Counted from the first letter of the stretch, positions 12,255-25,621 are shown. The stretch is 64,000 nucleotides of DNA from Hybos culiciformis (GCA_964007475.1 OZ023273.1:34284436-34348435), one strand, 5' to 3'. The notes: generated by a model not told the origin, from the sequence alone. Program-made: numbers and translations.

Positions 12255-12662
12255 TCCATGTTTCACTTTATTATTCATTTAAAATTTATTATAAAAATTT
12301 GGGGTTTTTATATTTTGAGAGCCTTTATCTAATTGTATAATGTAATAAAAAAAACGATTACCGGACAGTTGCCCAAATGACATTTGACAATCTGACATTT
12401 GCCCACGGACATTTGCCAATCTGACATTTGACCAGTTTTTTACTTTAACAAAACTACTCAGCTAAAAAAAATAATTTTTTTTTTGAAAAAAATTACCTAT
12501 AAAGTTGGAAATAAATTTGTTTCAATTTGGAAAAGGTGTGAAAAGGAAAGGGGGACTCAAATATCGGATTGGCAAATGTCCATGTTTCACTTTATTATTC
12601 ATTTAAATTTATTGTAAAAATTTGGTTTTTTATATTTTGAGGGCCTTTATCTAATTGCATAA
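12255..12662. repeat. Direct repeats flanking an inverted-repeat element
   Basis: An 87-bp segment beginning TCCATGTTTCACTTTATTAT (12255-12341) recurs at 12579-12662 with a few differences. Between the copies, 12363-12580 starts GGACAGTTGCCCAA and ends GATTGGCAAATGTCC. That 15-base end is the exact reverse complement of an internal GGACATTTGCCAATC (about 12407-12421). The left part has four GACATTTG/GACAATCTG words. It reads as a terminal-inverted-repeat element within a partly duplicated unit of about 324 bp. Confidence 0.55.
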
Positions 12663-13576
12663 TAAAAAAAAAATACTAATCCTATTAATCTTATTCTTAC
12701 CCGGATAATGTGAGAAGGAATAGATAATCTGGATTTAGCATAAAACGGGGTTACATAAATAAACTAGTAAAAAATTGTGCGAATTAATACTTGTTATTGA
12801 TTTTTAAGTTTTGGTAAAATATTTGGAAACAATTTTATTTGCTCCCGTTTTTCTACAATAACATTTTAAAAATTTTTATAAAAATCGAAAAACAATAAAT
12901 TTAATGTTATGAACACAGCTTAAACTCTCTATATCTACACTTAGAAATGTATATAAGTTAAGGGTGAACTTCTTATAGGTATACTTGAATTAAATAAGAA
13001 AATATATGTATTATTGAAAGAATTCAACAAAGAAAAATTCTTTAGAGTTTTCTTTTATTTTCATAAAAAAAAAAAAATTCTTTTATTTATTTCTGGAATA
13101 TTTATTATTCTAAGAAAAATTCTTGGTCTTTTCTTTTTATTATGATTATCATTATGAACAAAGAAGAAAATTTTTGCCAAATTCTTTTTGTCCTTTATCT
13201 GAGAAGAGTATGTACACTATTGATTTATATTACTTTTTTTTTTATTCTAAAGGATATAGGAAATTTTATCTGAAAAAAAATAATATCATAAGGATTATTA
13301 ACTTGTATTATTATATTAAACTAAATTATGTGATAAATTTAAATTTTTATTTTATTTTAATACATCTTTATTACAAATAATATAGTATTTAATAGATAGA
13401 TATATATACTAACTCAGATATTTTTAACAATATGTGAAGAATTAAAGAATTAAAATGTAGTCATTAAATCATTAGAAAAAATTAAATAAATAAATCAGGA
13501 TTGATTTCATGTTAATTTTATTGAAATTTTATATTAAAAGATATCTATTAATTTTTTATTGTACAAAATCACTGTC

Positions 13577-13630
13577 ATTGTTAGGATATATAATAATATA
13601 TTCATTGTTAGGATATATAATAATATATTC
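13577..13630. repeat. Two exact copies of a 27-bp tandem unit
   Basis: The unit begins ATTGTTAGGATATATAATAA and repeats once with no mismatch, at 13577 and 13604. Recent duplication is likely. Confidence 0.85.
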
Positions 13631-13734
13631 TTTGGCAATATGAAACATAAGTAAGCATAAGTCGGATTTCGATGTCAAAACTCAATTGTTTTTTTTTTTC
13701 ATTTTATATTCAACAAAAAAAAAATTAGCTCACA

Positions 13735-13754
13735 AATAATAATAATAATAATCT
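13735..13754. repeat. AAT microsatellite
   Basis: About six AAT units in a row. Confidence 0.8.
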
Positions 13755-13915
13755 GAAAATAAAATTTAGTTTAATTTATTAATATAATACAATAAATTGT
13801 ATAAGAAATATACTTAGTTGCATTATTTATGTAAATAAAATAATGTAATACGAAATCATGTAAAATGTGTTGAAAATTTTCGAATAAATGCATCCTATTT
13901 CCTGCAATGTATATA

Positions 13916-14325
13916 CCAGCGTTTCGCAACCTTTTTTATATTGCGACTTATAAAATTCGAGTGAAAAATTACCCACAATAGATAAATTCGGTTTGGAAAA
14001 TATTCGACACCATTAAATTCAATTTAAAAATTAAAAAAAAAAAAACATGAACTAAAAACACAGAACTACACATTTATTGGGAAATAATTACAAATTTTTT
14101 TTTTATTTGAAAGTTGCTCTTTTATATACGGGTTATTTTTTCATGTGAAAAAAAGTGAAAATAGTTTTATTTTTTTACATAACCTAAATTTTTTAATTTT
14201 CAAAGAAAAAATAGTAATTGCAATGTTTTGTCGAACTGAGATATTTTTAAGTTAAAGTTCGCGATCCATCTTAAATCTTTTGCCATCGAACTTTGGGTCG
14301 CGACCCAAGGGTTTGGAAATGCTGT
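13916..14325. mobile_element. hAT-like non-autonomous element, 410 bp
   Basis: Left end CCAGCGTTTCGCAACCTTTT and right end GGGTTTGGAAATGCTGT are imperfect inverted repeats (CAGCGTTTCGCAACC against CAGCATTTCCAAACC). A subterminal GGGTCGCGACCC palindrome lies at the right. Both ends are flanked by TGTATATA, an 8-bp target duplication. This end sequence, subterminal palindrome and 8-bp duplication are typical of hAT (Charlie-type) elements. No transposase is encoded. The flank is AT-rich, so the duplication is weaker evidence than its length suggests. Confidence 0.72.
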
Positions 14326-14333
14326 TGTATATA

Positions 14334-16280
14334 TATATTTAAAAAAAAAAAACCCAGATGAATTTTAAAAAAACCCTAAAAATTTTTCATTTTGAGAAAT
14401 TTTTCCGAAATATTAGAAATAAAAAACTTCTTTTTGTATATTTACTTTTTATTCAGCATTTTCAAATTTATAGAAGCTGCGAAGTTATTTTTTTTTTATT
14501 TTGCATTTCGGTTTCCGTTAAGAACCACGTATAGGATAATTTTTTTTTTTTTTGTTTTTTTTCAAACATCAATTTCCCAAATGCATTTGAAAACTTCAAT
14601 GCTTGAATTTTTGAATTCATATTGTAAGTATGTATATGTATGTACGTACGTACATATACGATGAACGAATAATGCCATTTTATTATTTTTGTCATGTAGT
14701 ATTTTTCATTGCAAATCACTGGCAACTAACGTAAAAAATGACAAAAAATATGTTGTGAATTTTAAAAGAGGTTATTTGTAAATATTTTGCTTTTGAAAAC
14801 TATACAAAAAAATTTATATACATATATCTTATATGAAATAAAATAAAATAACATATTAGAAGAAATTAAGTTATTTCGAAAATTTTAATTTTCAAAATAT
14901 ATTTCTAAAAAATGTAGTTTTCTAAATTATTATGCCCTGGTCCAGTTTGTTTAAGTTACGCTTTTTTGAAGACAAAATATTATTGCCTACCCAAATAATT
15001 ATTATAAAATATATTATGCAATATTATGAAAAATATAAATAATAAATAAATAATATTACTATTCATATCATCAATTGACAAACAAGACATTATAAATATA
15101 ACTACAATATAGAAAAATTTATCTCAATTTTTCCAACCAAGACTAAGGGCTGTTACTTTAGTTTACAAATAATTTTTGTACTTCATTAAAAGTTTTGGTA
15201 CTATTTGGAATTCTTCTTGGTTTTTGGTAAACAAAACTATATTTTTTCTGAAGGGAATATACAACATTCATTTTTTATGTTTTTTTAATAACTTTAGGGA
15301 ATTCAAAGCTTTTGAACATAAAAAGACAAAATTTTGTGAATTCACAATTGAGATTGAGAATAAAATTTTGAAAAGTTTAATTAATAACAATATCATTGAA
15401 AAGAAAATTTAAATAATAAATAAATACTAAGATCTTGACTATTTAATAGTATTTTTGAAAAAAAAAAAATTTATTTTCCAATTTTTTTTTTACTGACACT
15501 GATGTGGTTCTTTTTTCTTCTTTTTTTTTGTTGAATGGAAAAGATAACATTGTGATAATTTTAATCTAAATTTTTAAAAAAGAATTTTTCTTTTTTTACA
15601 TAAAAAAAAATTACGTGCTCAACTTAGCTAGAAAATCTATAATTTTTTTTATATTTTCTTATTAAATTTTTATTCACATCATTCTTTTAGATCCATTTTT
15701 CTTTTTATTTTTAATGAAACTCCTTCAAGGAATAACACTATTTATCCTTTTGGTGAAATGCATGCAAATTTTATCAATATCTAATTTTTTTTTTTTTTTG
15801 AATATTCGATTTCAAATAAATATTTCTAGAAAAAAAAAAAGGGAAATGAAAAACACGTAATTTTGTATGCGAAAAAATAATTTTAAAATTTTCATTTTAG
15901 ATATGCATTTAATAACAAACTTTGAATGCTAATGCTATCTATACGAAAAAATTATTAGCATTTGAGTGGAATATTTTCATAAATTTCATGATTTCATGAT
16001 TTTAGTACATTCGCTTCATATAATTTTTCTATTCAACCAACATTTGTTTGTTTTATTTTTTAAAAATATTATAATTCTATATATATTATTGACTTTTTTT
16101 TTAATCTTAATATTTGATAACTATATTCTTAACTAAAATTGATTCGATTAATTTTTTGTACCACAAACTTAAAAAAAATGCTTAAAACCTTACCTTACCA
16201 TACTTACAAAATAACAAATGTTTTTAAGTACAGCAGCTGGCTCTTTGATATAATAAAAACAAAAAACTTTAACTCTAATC
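14334..16280. other. AT-rich DNA, no gene seen
   Basis: Overlapping low-complexity frames at 14392-14725 and 15176-15412 are rich in Phe/Ile/Lys and lack any domain or splice context. Confidence 0.55.
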
Positions 16281-16285
16281 TAGTA

Positions 16286-16680
16286 TATTTAACGTCGCTG
16301 CATTTCAAGACAATAAATTGACAAGAAAACTTTACCATCACTCTGAAATACATGCTAATATAGCTAATATAAGGGGAGGGGTCTCAGTATGAAATATGCA
16401 ATGGAAAATTAAATCAACGCGATGCTTAAATCAATTGTTATAAGGAAAAAAAAATATTTAAAAATAAAAACATAAAACACCAAGATCAAGTCTCGTTACT
16501 AAGCAAAAAACCAAAATTTCAGATGACGGATCGCGTAAAATATATAATAAAAGTTACCCTAATAGAAAGTTTTTAAAAGTAGAAGAGATTGAAGGAAGAG
16601 AAAAATAAAAAAAATAAAGGTAAAACAAGAAGGAAGAGTTAGTGGAAAATATCTTACTACTTCTTCAGGCGTTAACTAAG
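16286..16680 (+). repeat. Dispersed repeat, copy 1
   Basis: Shares an ordered set of words with 41215-41510: GCTGCATTTCAAGACAATAA, AAACTTTACCATCACTCT, TACATGCTAATAT, GGGAGGGGTCTC, ATGCAATGGAAAATTAA, GATGCTTAAATCAA, AGATCAAGTCTCGTT. Both copies have the same orientation and are followed by GGAAGAG-rich DNA. They look like old copies of one interspersed element. No coding frame remains. Confidence 0.65.
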
Positions 16681-16689
16681 AAATTTTCT

Positions 16690-19600
16690 TTAAGATTCAG
16701 AATGTATAGTCTTTATAGAATTTTTCGCTAAGAATATCTTGAAATTGAAGAAAAAAAAAACAGATATAAAACACAATGGTGATTAAATTAACAATCGGAC
16801 ATACCACGTAATAATGACAATGCTATTCATTTTATTCACAGAATCATTACATTCTAACCCTCATTCTTTGTCATGATTTCTATAAAATTTTAATAATAAA
16901 TTACGTTTTTTGTTCTATAGTAAATATAGTCGTGATTTAGATATGGGCTCCTAAGATCTAATTTCAAAGAAAAATAGCTATGAGTTTTACATTTTAATAT
17001 ATCTGTTCAAACGATTATGTAATATTTGTAATAAAAATTTCAGAAACTCATATTGTATAAAAAAATATTTTTTGTAATTTAACAGAGTTTTAATGATAAT
17101 ATTTTTACTATATTTTCTGTTTTTTTTTTAGTGTAAACAAGAAAATAGTTAATAATGCTTAAAAAAAGATTAATTATTCTTTTCATTAAAAAGTGCATCA
17201 GCACCAATCTTATAATTTGTTATATCTTATATTTAATTATTATAGCATCATAGTTTTATAATTATGTAAACTTTTGGGATTGAACCTGAAGAAAGAATGA
17301 CTTCTTTGTCCATGAATTTAATGCACGATTAGTCAAATAACTATTTTTCAACCACTAATCTATGGAACTAGATTATTTTTTTTAAAATGTATTTTCGTTA
17401 AAATGTATTCATTAAAATTTTCTCATTGATTTATTCCGAACACGTAATTTTATTGAGAAAAGATAAATACAAATTTTTCTAAAACGATATAATTATAACA
17501 AAACAAATGGTAATAAATTCATTTCGTTTATCTACTGGTCAGGTACATGCTTCCATTTATAAAATAAAAAAATGCAGGTGACACATAAAAGTTTCTTTAA
17601 GTTTTTCACTTTTCATAGGTACCTGTCATATTATTCCAAATTTATTAACTATAAAAATAAAGATTTAAAACCAAAAATATAAGTTAATTTTTAAATTCAC
17701 TTATTTTGGTCTGTATAGTTAAATTTTTATTTGATTCAGAAATGTCAGTTTTGGGTAGGTCAGATACAAACTCGTAGAGAACGTATGATGAATGCAATAT
17801 TTATTATTAGAAGCTTCAGAAAAAGAAATGTTCAAGTATTTCTGAAGTTCATTAATGAACTCATAATCGCATAAATACCTACTTTTTTTTAAAAATACAT
17901 AATAATGGCATTAAAAATTTACTAAATTTAGAATTTTATATTTTTAATGTTTAGACAAATTTATCTACATAACATAATGAAATATATGGTAAGACAACTT
18001 ACAAACTTGATGGTAAACATTTTATTATTGTCCAATATAAAAATTTCATATAATTTATTTTTAAAAAGTTATTTTTATATCTTATTTTGCATGCTCATTC
18101 AAATAAATTTTAATAAATTATACATAAATATTATGTACATGGGATTGGTATGAAATTATTTATATTTTCTTTTTTACCTTTTTTGTTCGAAATTTTTTAT
18201 GATATCTATTATAAGTAAATTTTATAGTTAAAAGTAATATATAAATATCCTTAAATTGGGTATATTTTCCAAAATATCCGTAATAATATAAAAGTTTTTA
18301 GTTCTTTTTTCTTTTCTGTCGATAAAAAAGGACACCTTTATTAATATTTTCCTATATGACCATTCAAATGTCTTCTTTGAAGAGATTTGGAAATAATTTT
18401 CTTCTTTAACAAACTATATATGTACTATATGATATATCAAAAAAGGATTTAAGCTCATATAGTGTTCAATTTATTCTAGTAAGCAATTGATTTGTTATTT
18501 TGGTAATTTTTATCCTTTTTGAAGAGGTAATCTTTTGAAAATAAATTGAACTTTCTATATAAATAAAAATAGTTTCACTAAGGAAACTAATTTTTGAAAT
18601 TTTAAATATACTCTTAATAAAAGGATTTGATGAGAAAAATAGTAATAAAATACTTACATAGTTCTAAAAAGTGGACGATAACGTTAGTGCTACAATAGAT
18701 ACATTTCAGCTCAAGGCCGACCATGAATAAGCTAACTAAAACTTTATTTTCTTTTTATCAACCTGCGCTTTTTGTTTATAATAATATAATATTAGAACAA
18801 TTTGCCTTTTCAGATTGAGCTTCCCAATACTGCAACAACAGTGAGAAATTTTCAAATTTAAGCTTTAATTTTACCTTAATCCCTTATAAAATAAAGATAC
18901 TGAATATAATAAACAATTCAAAATTTCTATACAAGTTTAACTTTTTTTTAAGTGTGTTTCAGATGTTCAGATACCTTTTTTTTATTTTTATAAGCTATAA
19001 GGATATTTTCCACACAATTACAAAACCAGAAAATTTAAATTTGTATATCCTTTTGAAGGATATTTGAATCGCATTAATATAAAAAAAAAAATAAGGAATT
19101 ATTCTCAATTTTCTAAAGAGACAAGCTTTATAGTGCGTATCTTTTGGGATTTTTAATGATATTATTTTTTTCTGAATTTTATAGTATATACATTTAATAT
19201 ATTTTTTCTTTAGTTTTTTCCGGCAATTTTTTCCGGTCATTTGAGTATTTTCATTTAAAAAATCCTGAAAATGACCCAAAACTCTTATCAAAGACAAAAT
19301 CTATAATAAATTTTGCAGTTTGTTTGTTATTATGTTCCACTTACTTTTTGTATAAATGTATGGGTTTATAAAGGATATCCTATTGATATCCTTTTTTACA
19401 TTTGGTAAATAAATGATTATGTGAAAATAAAATTTATCAGATCATAATCTATAAATTTTTTTTTTTTAGTTTATATCTGAAAGGGTTAATGGATGTAAAA
19501 AATTATTATTATTGATCTCCAGTAAAAAGAAAACATAAAATACATAAATATTTCAAATATTTTTTCACCCACTTTGTTAATTTATATTACATTTCTAAAG

Positions 19601-19742
19601 TTATTAGATAATTTAGTAAAGTTTTTTTTTTGCTATTTCTTCAAAATTGTGCGCCAATGGGTTACAATTTTAAATACAATATGTAGTAATGTTAATTTTT
19701 TTTGTAATTTCTTAATTCTTACTTAATAAAACTTAATAAAAT
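16690..19742. other. AT-rich intergenic DNA
   Basis: No supported gene. One curious 27-base segment at 18814-18840 (ATTGAGCTTCCCAATACTGC...) sits between CCTTTTCAG and GTGAGA and reads IELPNTATT, a possible plus-strand microexon, but nothing joins to it. The minus frame 18995-19297 looks spurious. Confidence 0.5.
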
Positions 19743-19826
19743 AAGATTTTATTATAAATATAATTAGGCACACTTCTTATATCACAGCTTTTTTAAAAAC
19801 ATTGATTTCAATATAATTCTTTTCGT

Positions 19827-20551
19827 TTAAGGTTCACTTTCTCGTTCAATTCGATCGGCCCAATGCCATTTATCGATATCGATACAATCTTCAAAGAACA
19901 TTTTTCCGAATTCACATGACACAAGACTTGCAATTGATAAAAAATATAAGAAAATTACCACTATTGTATGGGGCCGTAAATGATGTTCAAATATTTTTTT
20001 TACATATTTTAGCTTTAATAGTTTTTATCTTTCTACGTTAATGTTGATTTTTTATAATAGATATTTATGTAATTATTTTTTTATTTTTATTTGACAAATA
20101 AAACAAACCGGATATGTGATAATAAGTAATAACTGTGATAATAAAGTTATCATTAATTTATAAAATTTAAAAATTAATTGTAGAAAAATGGTGGAGCAGT
20201 TTTTAGAAACTCCAAATCCTCTTTCTCTCGACCCTTTAATGAAATTCTTATAAATTTCAAAGTCAACAAACGCCGTCTTCGTTTCTCATTGTCAGGAAAT
20301 TAAAAAATAAATATTTTTGAACATTAAAGCGTAGAAAATTTAATTCCAGTTTCATTAAAAATAATCTTACAAAGTTTTCTTCAAGAATACAAATCATATA
20401 GTTTTGTTTGTTTGCTAATTAAAATAAGGATGATATGTTTTTTGAATATAATTTGTAAATGAAATCAAAATCATAGTTTTTGTACTATTTACTGTGTTAA
20501 ACATTTCATAGGAATTGTTTTATAATGTTGTTTACCTGTAAATATGAGCAT
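19827..20551 (-). CDS. Small secreted peptide, 49 residues, two exons
   Basis: Exon 1 (20551-20536) reads ATG CTC ATA TTT ACA G and is followed by the donor GTAAAC. Exon 2 (19960-19827) follows CAATAG and ends at TAA. The phase-1 joint makes a GTG codon. The product opens with a classic signal peptide (MLIFTVVIFLYFLSIASLVS) and then gives about 29 residues with C21 and C31, EFGKMFFEDC, DKWHWADR and the acidic end ERESEP. Individually the pieces are tiny; the support is that a 16-bp exon supplies both the Met and the missing signal-peptide start in exactly the needed phase. The intron is 575 bp. The same layout, a very short first coding exon with a phase-1 joint inside the signal peptide, recurs in the gene at 31616-32302. 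I do not recognise the family; it could be a peptide hormone, an antimicrobial or a tiny binding protein. The AATAAA downstream is common in this DNA. Confidence 0.62.
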
Positions 20552-20559
20552 ATAAAAAC

Positions 20560-23500
20560 TTGTTAAAGAATTAGTTGTATAAACGCACTAACTCCTTTTT
20601 TATTTTAAGAGAGCAGTTAAACATAACCAAATCACAATTTTTTTTTTTTAAATAATTATTTCTATCTAATTTTGAATTATAATTTTAAGTTTGTAGTGTG
20701 TACTTTAAAAATATTAAAAAAAAACATGTTAAAGAAAAAAAATATTTAAACTTCATAAGCAGAGTTTTTTTTTTTGCCTCTAAATGTGATGCTTTTATGC
20801 TAAGAGTCATTATAATAATAATCATCATAAATTTTCCTGTTTTTAATATTTTTTCTCTTTAAGTGGTTGACTTTTTAACCTAAATAATATTTCAGTTGGA
20901 ATTAAAATAAAAATGAGAACGAAAATATTGCATTTTGGTTTGTTATTGTCATAAACTTTAATTATGCGGTTATATACCTTTGTATATAAAAGTTCGATTT
21001 TTATAGTTTGCTTGCATATTCAGCTTCCTGATTAAAGCTCAATTCGAGAACTCTTAAAAGGTTTGTATAGAAGACTGAGAATTTTTTATAAAACAATGTA
21101 AAAAACTAATTAATTAATTTTTTTACATAATTGCCGAAAAGACAGCGCTTAATCGTTATTCAAGTTATTCAAGTTGTTCAAGATCTGTATAATAATTTAA
21201 AAATCATAAAACATATTTATGCTTTTTTAGATAACAACTTAAATTGTTTTTCCCTCATATGTTATAAATACAATATTTCATTGAAAAAATGTATGGAAAA
21301 ATCTGTTTACGCACGAAAGAAATTATTTCAATAAAATTTTAAATAAATATTTAAAAAGTAAAATGGCTTTATTTTTCATTTGAAAAAAAAAAATAAAAAA
21401 TTTAAACCTATTACAATTATTGATATTTTTGTTACTTTAAAGGCAAAACTCATTAAATTCGAACAGAAAGGACAAAAAGAAAAATATATACTTAGGTACC
21501 TGTAATTTCTTTCGTTTATGAAAACGTATTTTCCTTTTATAATTTTTAAACTGTGTGTATTTAATTCAAGAACTTTATTAAATTCATATTAAATTCTAAG
21601 TACGTGATCCGAATTAAATATTTTCCCATGGTACATTTTATATAAACATTTTTTTTTTATTTTGTAATTTTATTTAAGAATAGAAAATATTTTTTTTTTC
21701 TAGGTGATAGAAAATGTCATAACACAAGAAAATTTATTTTATTATTTACTTTATTTTTGTTTATATCAATAAAATATTTTCATCACGCATAAAAGGAAAA
21801 TAAGAAAATTTTATTTTTTATGCGTCTAGCATTTTCAAACATTTACTAAATTACAAATGAGAAAGTTTTGAAAAGATTATCAAAACGAGAAATAAGGATA
21901 ACTAGGATTATTTCTATTTTCCATGAAGAAGGACAATTTTGTTTATAATTTATTTTTATTTATTTATATTATATGGTTTAACCACAATGAATTTGTAATG
22001 AATATAGAAAAACTATTGTTTAAGAAAATTTTTAAATCAAAAAAACAAAGTGGATCTATAAAAATTTATTATGATATTATCATAAATATTGAGACAAGAG
22101 GGTATCTTAAGGGTTTTAGAAATCTTCGCATCTTGATATTCAATATGCAATTCAATTAAATTTATGTTTTTGTTCGTAGTTTTAAATAAAATTTTGGAAA
22201 TGAAGTATATGTATGTATCAAGTAAATGTCGATTGCTGTAGAAAAATTTCCGACAGAAGACTTCAGCTAAATATTATTGACTTAAAAATGAGGAGGAGTT
22301 GTTGTTTTGTTTTCAAAAACTTTGGGTTTTCACTTTAGAAAAAAGATTTCGTTTCGTTTAACTATACTAAAACACAAATAAAAAATGACAATATTTGTAT
22401 AAAACACAATTATATAAATTTTATATATGTAACAAATAATGAATTTAAACAAAACATAAAAATGTACATAAAATAAATCCCTTTATGGAAAAAAAAACTA
22501 TTAATTCGAATGAATGTTATAGACATTTTAAGATACAATAAAAAATTATGTTAAACAACAATTTTCCTTCATTAGACGCAGATATGACAATAACGCATAA
22601 GAATATAATTTACAAATTTTTGTGTCTATTTTATAGAACTATTATAAGGATTACCCAAAAATATTTTTGATTTTGTTTTATTATTACGTTTTCTAGCTTT
22701 TTACTTCTTATTTATTCAATTTGAGTGCGTATGTGATTTGTTTGAGGGATTCTGTAATTTGAAATAATATAAAAAAGGACAATGTACGTTGAATGTCCCA
22801 TAAAAATGTTTCTAGATGAAAAAAAAAAAATGGTAATAAAAAGGTTTTCAACCATTGTGGGAATATTTTCTTTTAGGATATTTTTCTTTTTATAACTTAA
22901 TTAATTTAATGGCTGACTAAGATTTTTCTTCCAAAGATTTTCATCTTCTTTATATTGATTAAATCATGAGATATGAATTTTTCTTATGGGATTACTAGAT
23001 ATTTAGACAAATGTTTTGCACAATCATTTTGTTATAAAAAATGTTTATATAGATTATTTTATCACTGTTTTATTTCGTATTATCCAGGCTTAGCTGTTTT
23101 TACATTATAAAATAAAGTTTGGAACGCTGAGATAAATCTACTCCTCTGTATACATTTAATATAATGTTTAGTTTATTGCTTAATATTATCATTTGGCTAC
23201 TTTTTAATTACTCAATATAGAAATCGCATCATATCATCGTATACGTACTTGAACTTACTTTTTGGAATTTTGAAAAAAGAGAAGACAATTTTCAGATTTT
23301 TACGACTGCTTGAATTGCGTTATTTTTAAACAACATTCATAATTAAAATGTATTCAAGGACGGTTTAGAAAAATTTTGTTGAGTTCTTCATTTATAATTC
23401 TAATTCTAACTTCTCACAGAAAACATATGAATTATGATGTACTTTCCATACCTAGTTGTGAAAAATATTTCTTTGCTATTCGTAGAAATATAATTAATAT

Positions 23501-24320
23501 TTGTACGAATAGGAGCTAACTAAACTATAGATTTGTTAAAATTTTCTTTCAAATAATTGATGATTTGTAAATAAATATGCTCTAAAATAATATCGAAATA
23601 TTAAAGAAAACAATATTTTTAGAGTTTGGTATATACCTATACATTATTTTATAATCACTTTATGTACATATATGTACACGAAATATATTTAACTCATACA
23701 TAATTTCATAACTATTGTTTTGTTTATTTAGAAAACATGTGTTTGCAAAATAAATGAAAATGATAATTAGTATTCTCAAATGTATTTTGTATTCATAAAT
23801 TTAATAGATAATTTTATTAATTTGTAATCCCACAATTTTGTAGTATAGTTTAGGTACCGCACGTATGTATATAAATACATATACTATATATATGTATAAA
23901 TATTATAAGATATTAATCTCAAATGGATTAATATCATTGTGTATTTGATATAAAATAGATTACAACAATATTATTTATTTATTTATTGATTATGCGATTA
24001 TGTTAATAAATTGGTCACTAGAATTTTATTTTTAAGAGTTATCATATTGTATATTATGTAAAAAAAAATTCAATTTAAATAATGCGTTTAAAACATACAT
24101 TATAGGTATATATGTATGCTGAGAACCAATAACAATTCGGATATAATGTATTTTCGACTTTTAATTTTTGATTTAATTTCATTCGTCCAAATTTGTTACG
24201 AAGCTAATTCATTAACACTGATGATTTCGATCTTTGTAATCGCAAGTCATTTTGTGTACTGATATATTTTTTTTTATTATTCTGATGATAGTATAAAACT
24301 TATAATGTCAAAAAATTTGA
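20560..24320. other. AT-rich intergenic DNA, no gene seen
   Basis: Plus frames at 21131-21334 and 21923-22159 have no recognisable domain. The first contains a short CAAGTTATTCAAGTTGTTCA repeat, which produces its IQVIQVVQ stretch. Nothing else stands out. Confidence 0.5.
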
Positions 24321-24332
24321 TATTTTTGATTT

Positions 24333-24338
24333 ATTAAG
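24333..24338 (-). terminator. Polyadenylation signal of the odorant-binding protein gene
   Basis: AATAAA on the minus strand about 25 bases after the TAA at 24361, an ordinary distance from the stop for a compact insect 3' UTR. Confidence 0.55.
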
Positions 24339-24360
24339 TTTTCTTTTTGCAGAATCATTT

Positions 24361-25621
24361 TTAAATTTTATTTGGGCATAATATCATAAAATCACGCATT
24401 TTGCGACATTTTCTATTATATTTCCACATAGCAGTGGGACATCTAATGAAAATTTCATTATGCAAACATTTTGTTAAATTAACAATAAATGGTTTACATT
24501 GTCCAGGAGCTAATTTTTCATATGAATTAATTTGTATAGAATGGTTTGTGGAAATTACTAAAAAAATATTTGCATAATTGCATTAAATTTCATATTAAAA
24601 TAAATCCTTTTTAATTTAATATTTATCGTTAAATTACCTTTATTTGCACAGTTTTTGAAACTAATTTCAATTAAATTTTTAAATTTTAGTTGATTTTTTA
24701 AAGTTTTTGGAAGATAATTTAAAACATTTTCAATTTGTAGCTTATTATCATTTCCGATAATTTCTGTTTGTTTAAATATACATTCCCAGAAGCACTATAA
24801 AAAACATTGAAAGTTTGAGTTCAAATTAAGTGAATTTTTTTTTTATCTACCAAAAGCTAAAATCTAAATCATAAGTTTTCTTACATTTGTGATTTTATTT
24901 TTAAGCCAACCTGCTTCATTCAACATCAACAAGGCCCAAAAATCGTTAAAAAAACCTTTTGTTTTTTTCTCTAAGTCTGCATCTTTGTTATCAGTTTTGA
25001 ATTTTATGTTCATAATTATCTTATCTTCTGTAATATTATTTTGTTTTCGAATTGCTCTCTGAATTTTATTATCGAAAGTAATGTTTAAAATTTCAGAATT
25101 CCTGGCATATCTAGGATGAATTGGACCAATTTGAGAATGCTTACATTTCTTATACAACAGCGGTTCAAGTAATTCAAAAATTGGACAGCATTCTTCAAAA
25201 TCCTTAAACGAAAATGAAAACAAAATTTTATTGTGTTAAATGTTAATCGTAATCTAACATCTAGTTATATTTATTGTAGTTATTTTATGTTCAAAATCGA
25301 AACAACGATTATCTTCAGAAAGTTCTTACATGTAAACTTAAATTTTTGGATTTTCATGATACATCAAAATGTTACCAACCGAAGAGCATGACTTACCGAC
25401 ACATTAATTTGTTATGAATTTACTGTGAAAACTTTTTGCATAACAACTTTAAGTAGTACATCACACTTACAAAATGTGGAGGCACCCAATCACAACTAGG
25501 GGCTACTCCAATTGACTGAAAAACAAATTATTTGAGAATTATTTATGTGTTCTTACTACGGACAATTTTAACTTACTATTATTATGCAAATAATTTGCAT
25601 GAAAATTAATAGATAGCTCAT
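24361..25621 (-). CDS. Plus-C odorant-binding protein, complete, five exons, about 253 residues
   Basis: Exons 25621-25577, 25515-25471, 25202-24885, 24794-24638 and 24557-24361 join in phases 0, 0, 0 and 1 with good AG/GT sites (GTAAGT, GTAAGT, GTAAGA, GTAATT). Exon 1 is a signal peptide (MSYLLIFMQIICIII). The mature chain has exactly twelve cysteines: C in APSCDW, the CC of FEECCP, YKKC, CFWEC, FKNC, PGQC, LTKC, FIRC, NRKC and MILC. The last is followed by Pro. Twelve cysteines and a Pro after the final one are the hallmark of Plus-C odorant-binding proteins, secreted six-helix carriers of small hydrophobic ligands in sensilla lymph or other fluids. CFWEC and RCPTAMW...CRKMRDFMILCP are family-like. 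About 90 residues separate cysteine 4 from CFWEC, making it longer than usual for the class. No stop or frameshift breaks it. Confidence 0.88.

Noticed and set aside
20188..20250. Plus-strand ATG frame reading MVEQFLETPNPLSLDPLMKF
   Set aside because: Looks protein-like but stops after 21 codons, has no donor, and lies in the intron of the minus-strand peptide gene.
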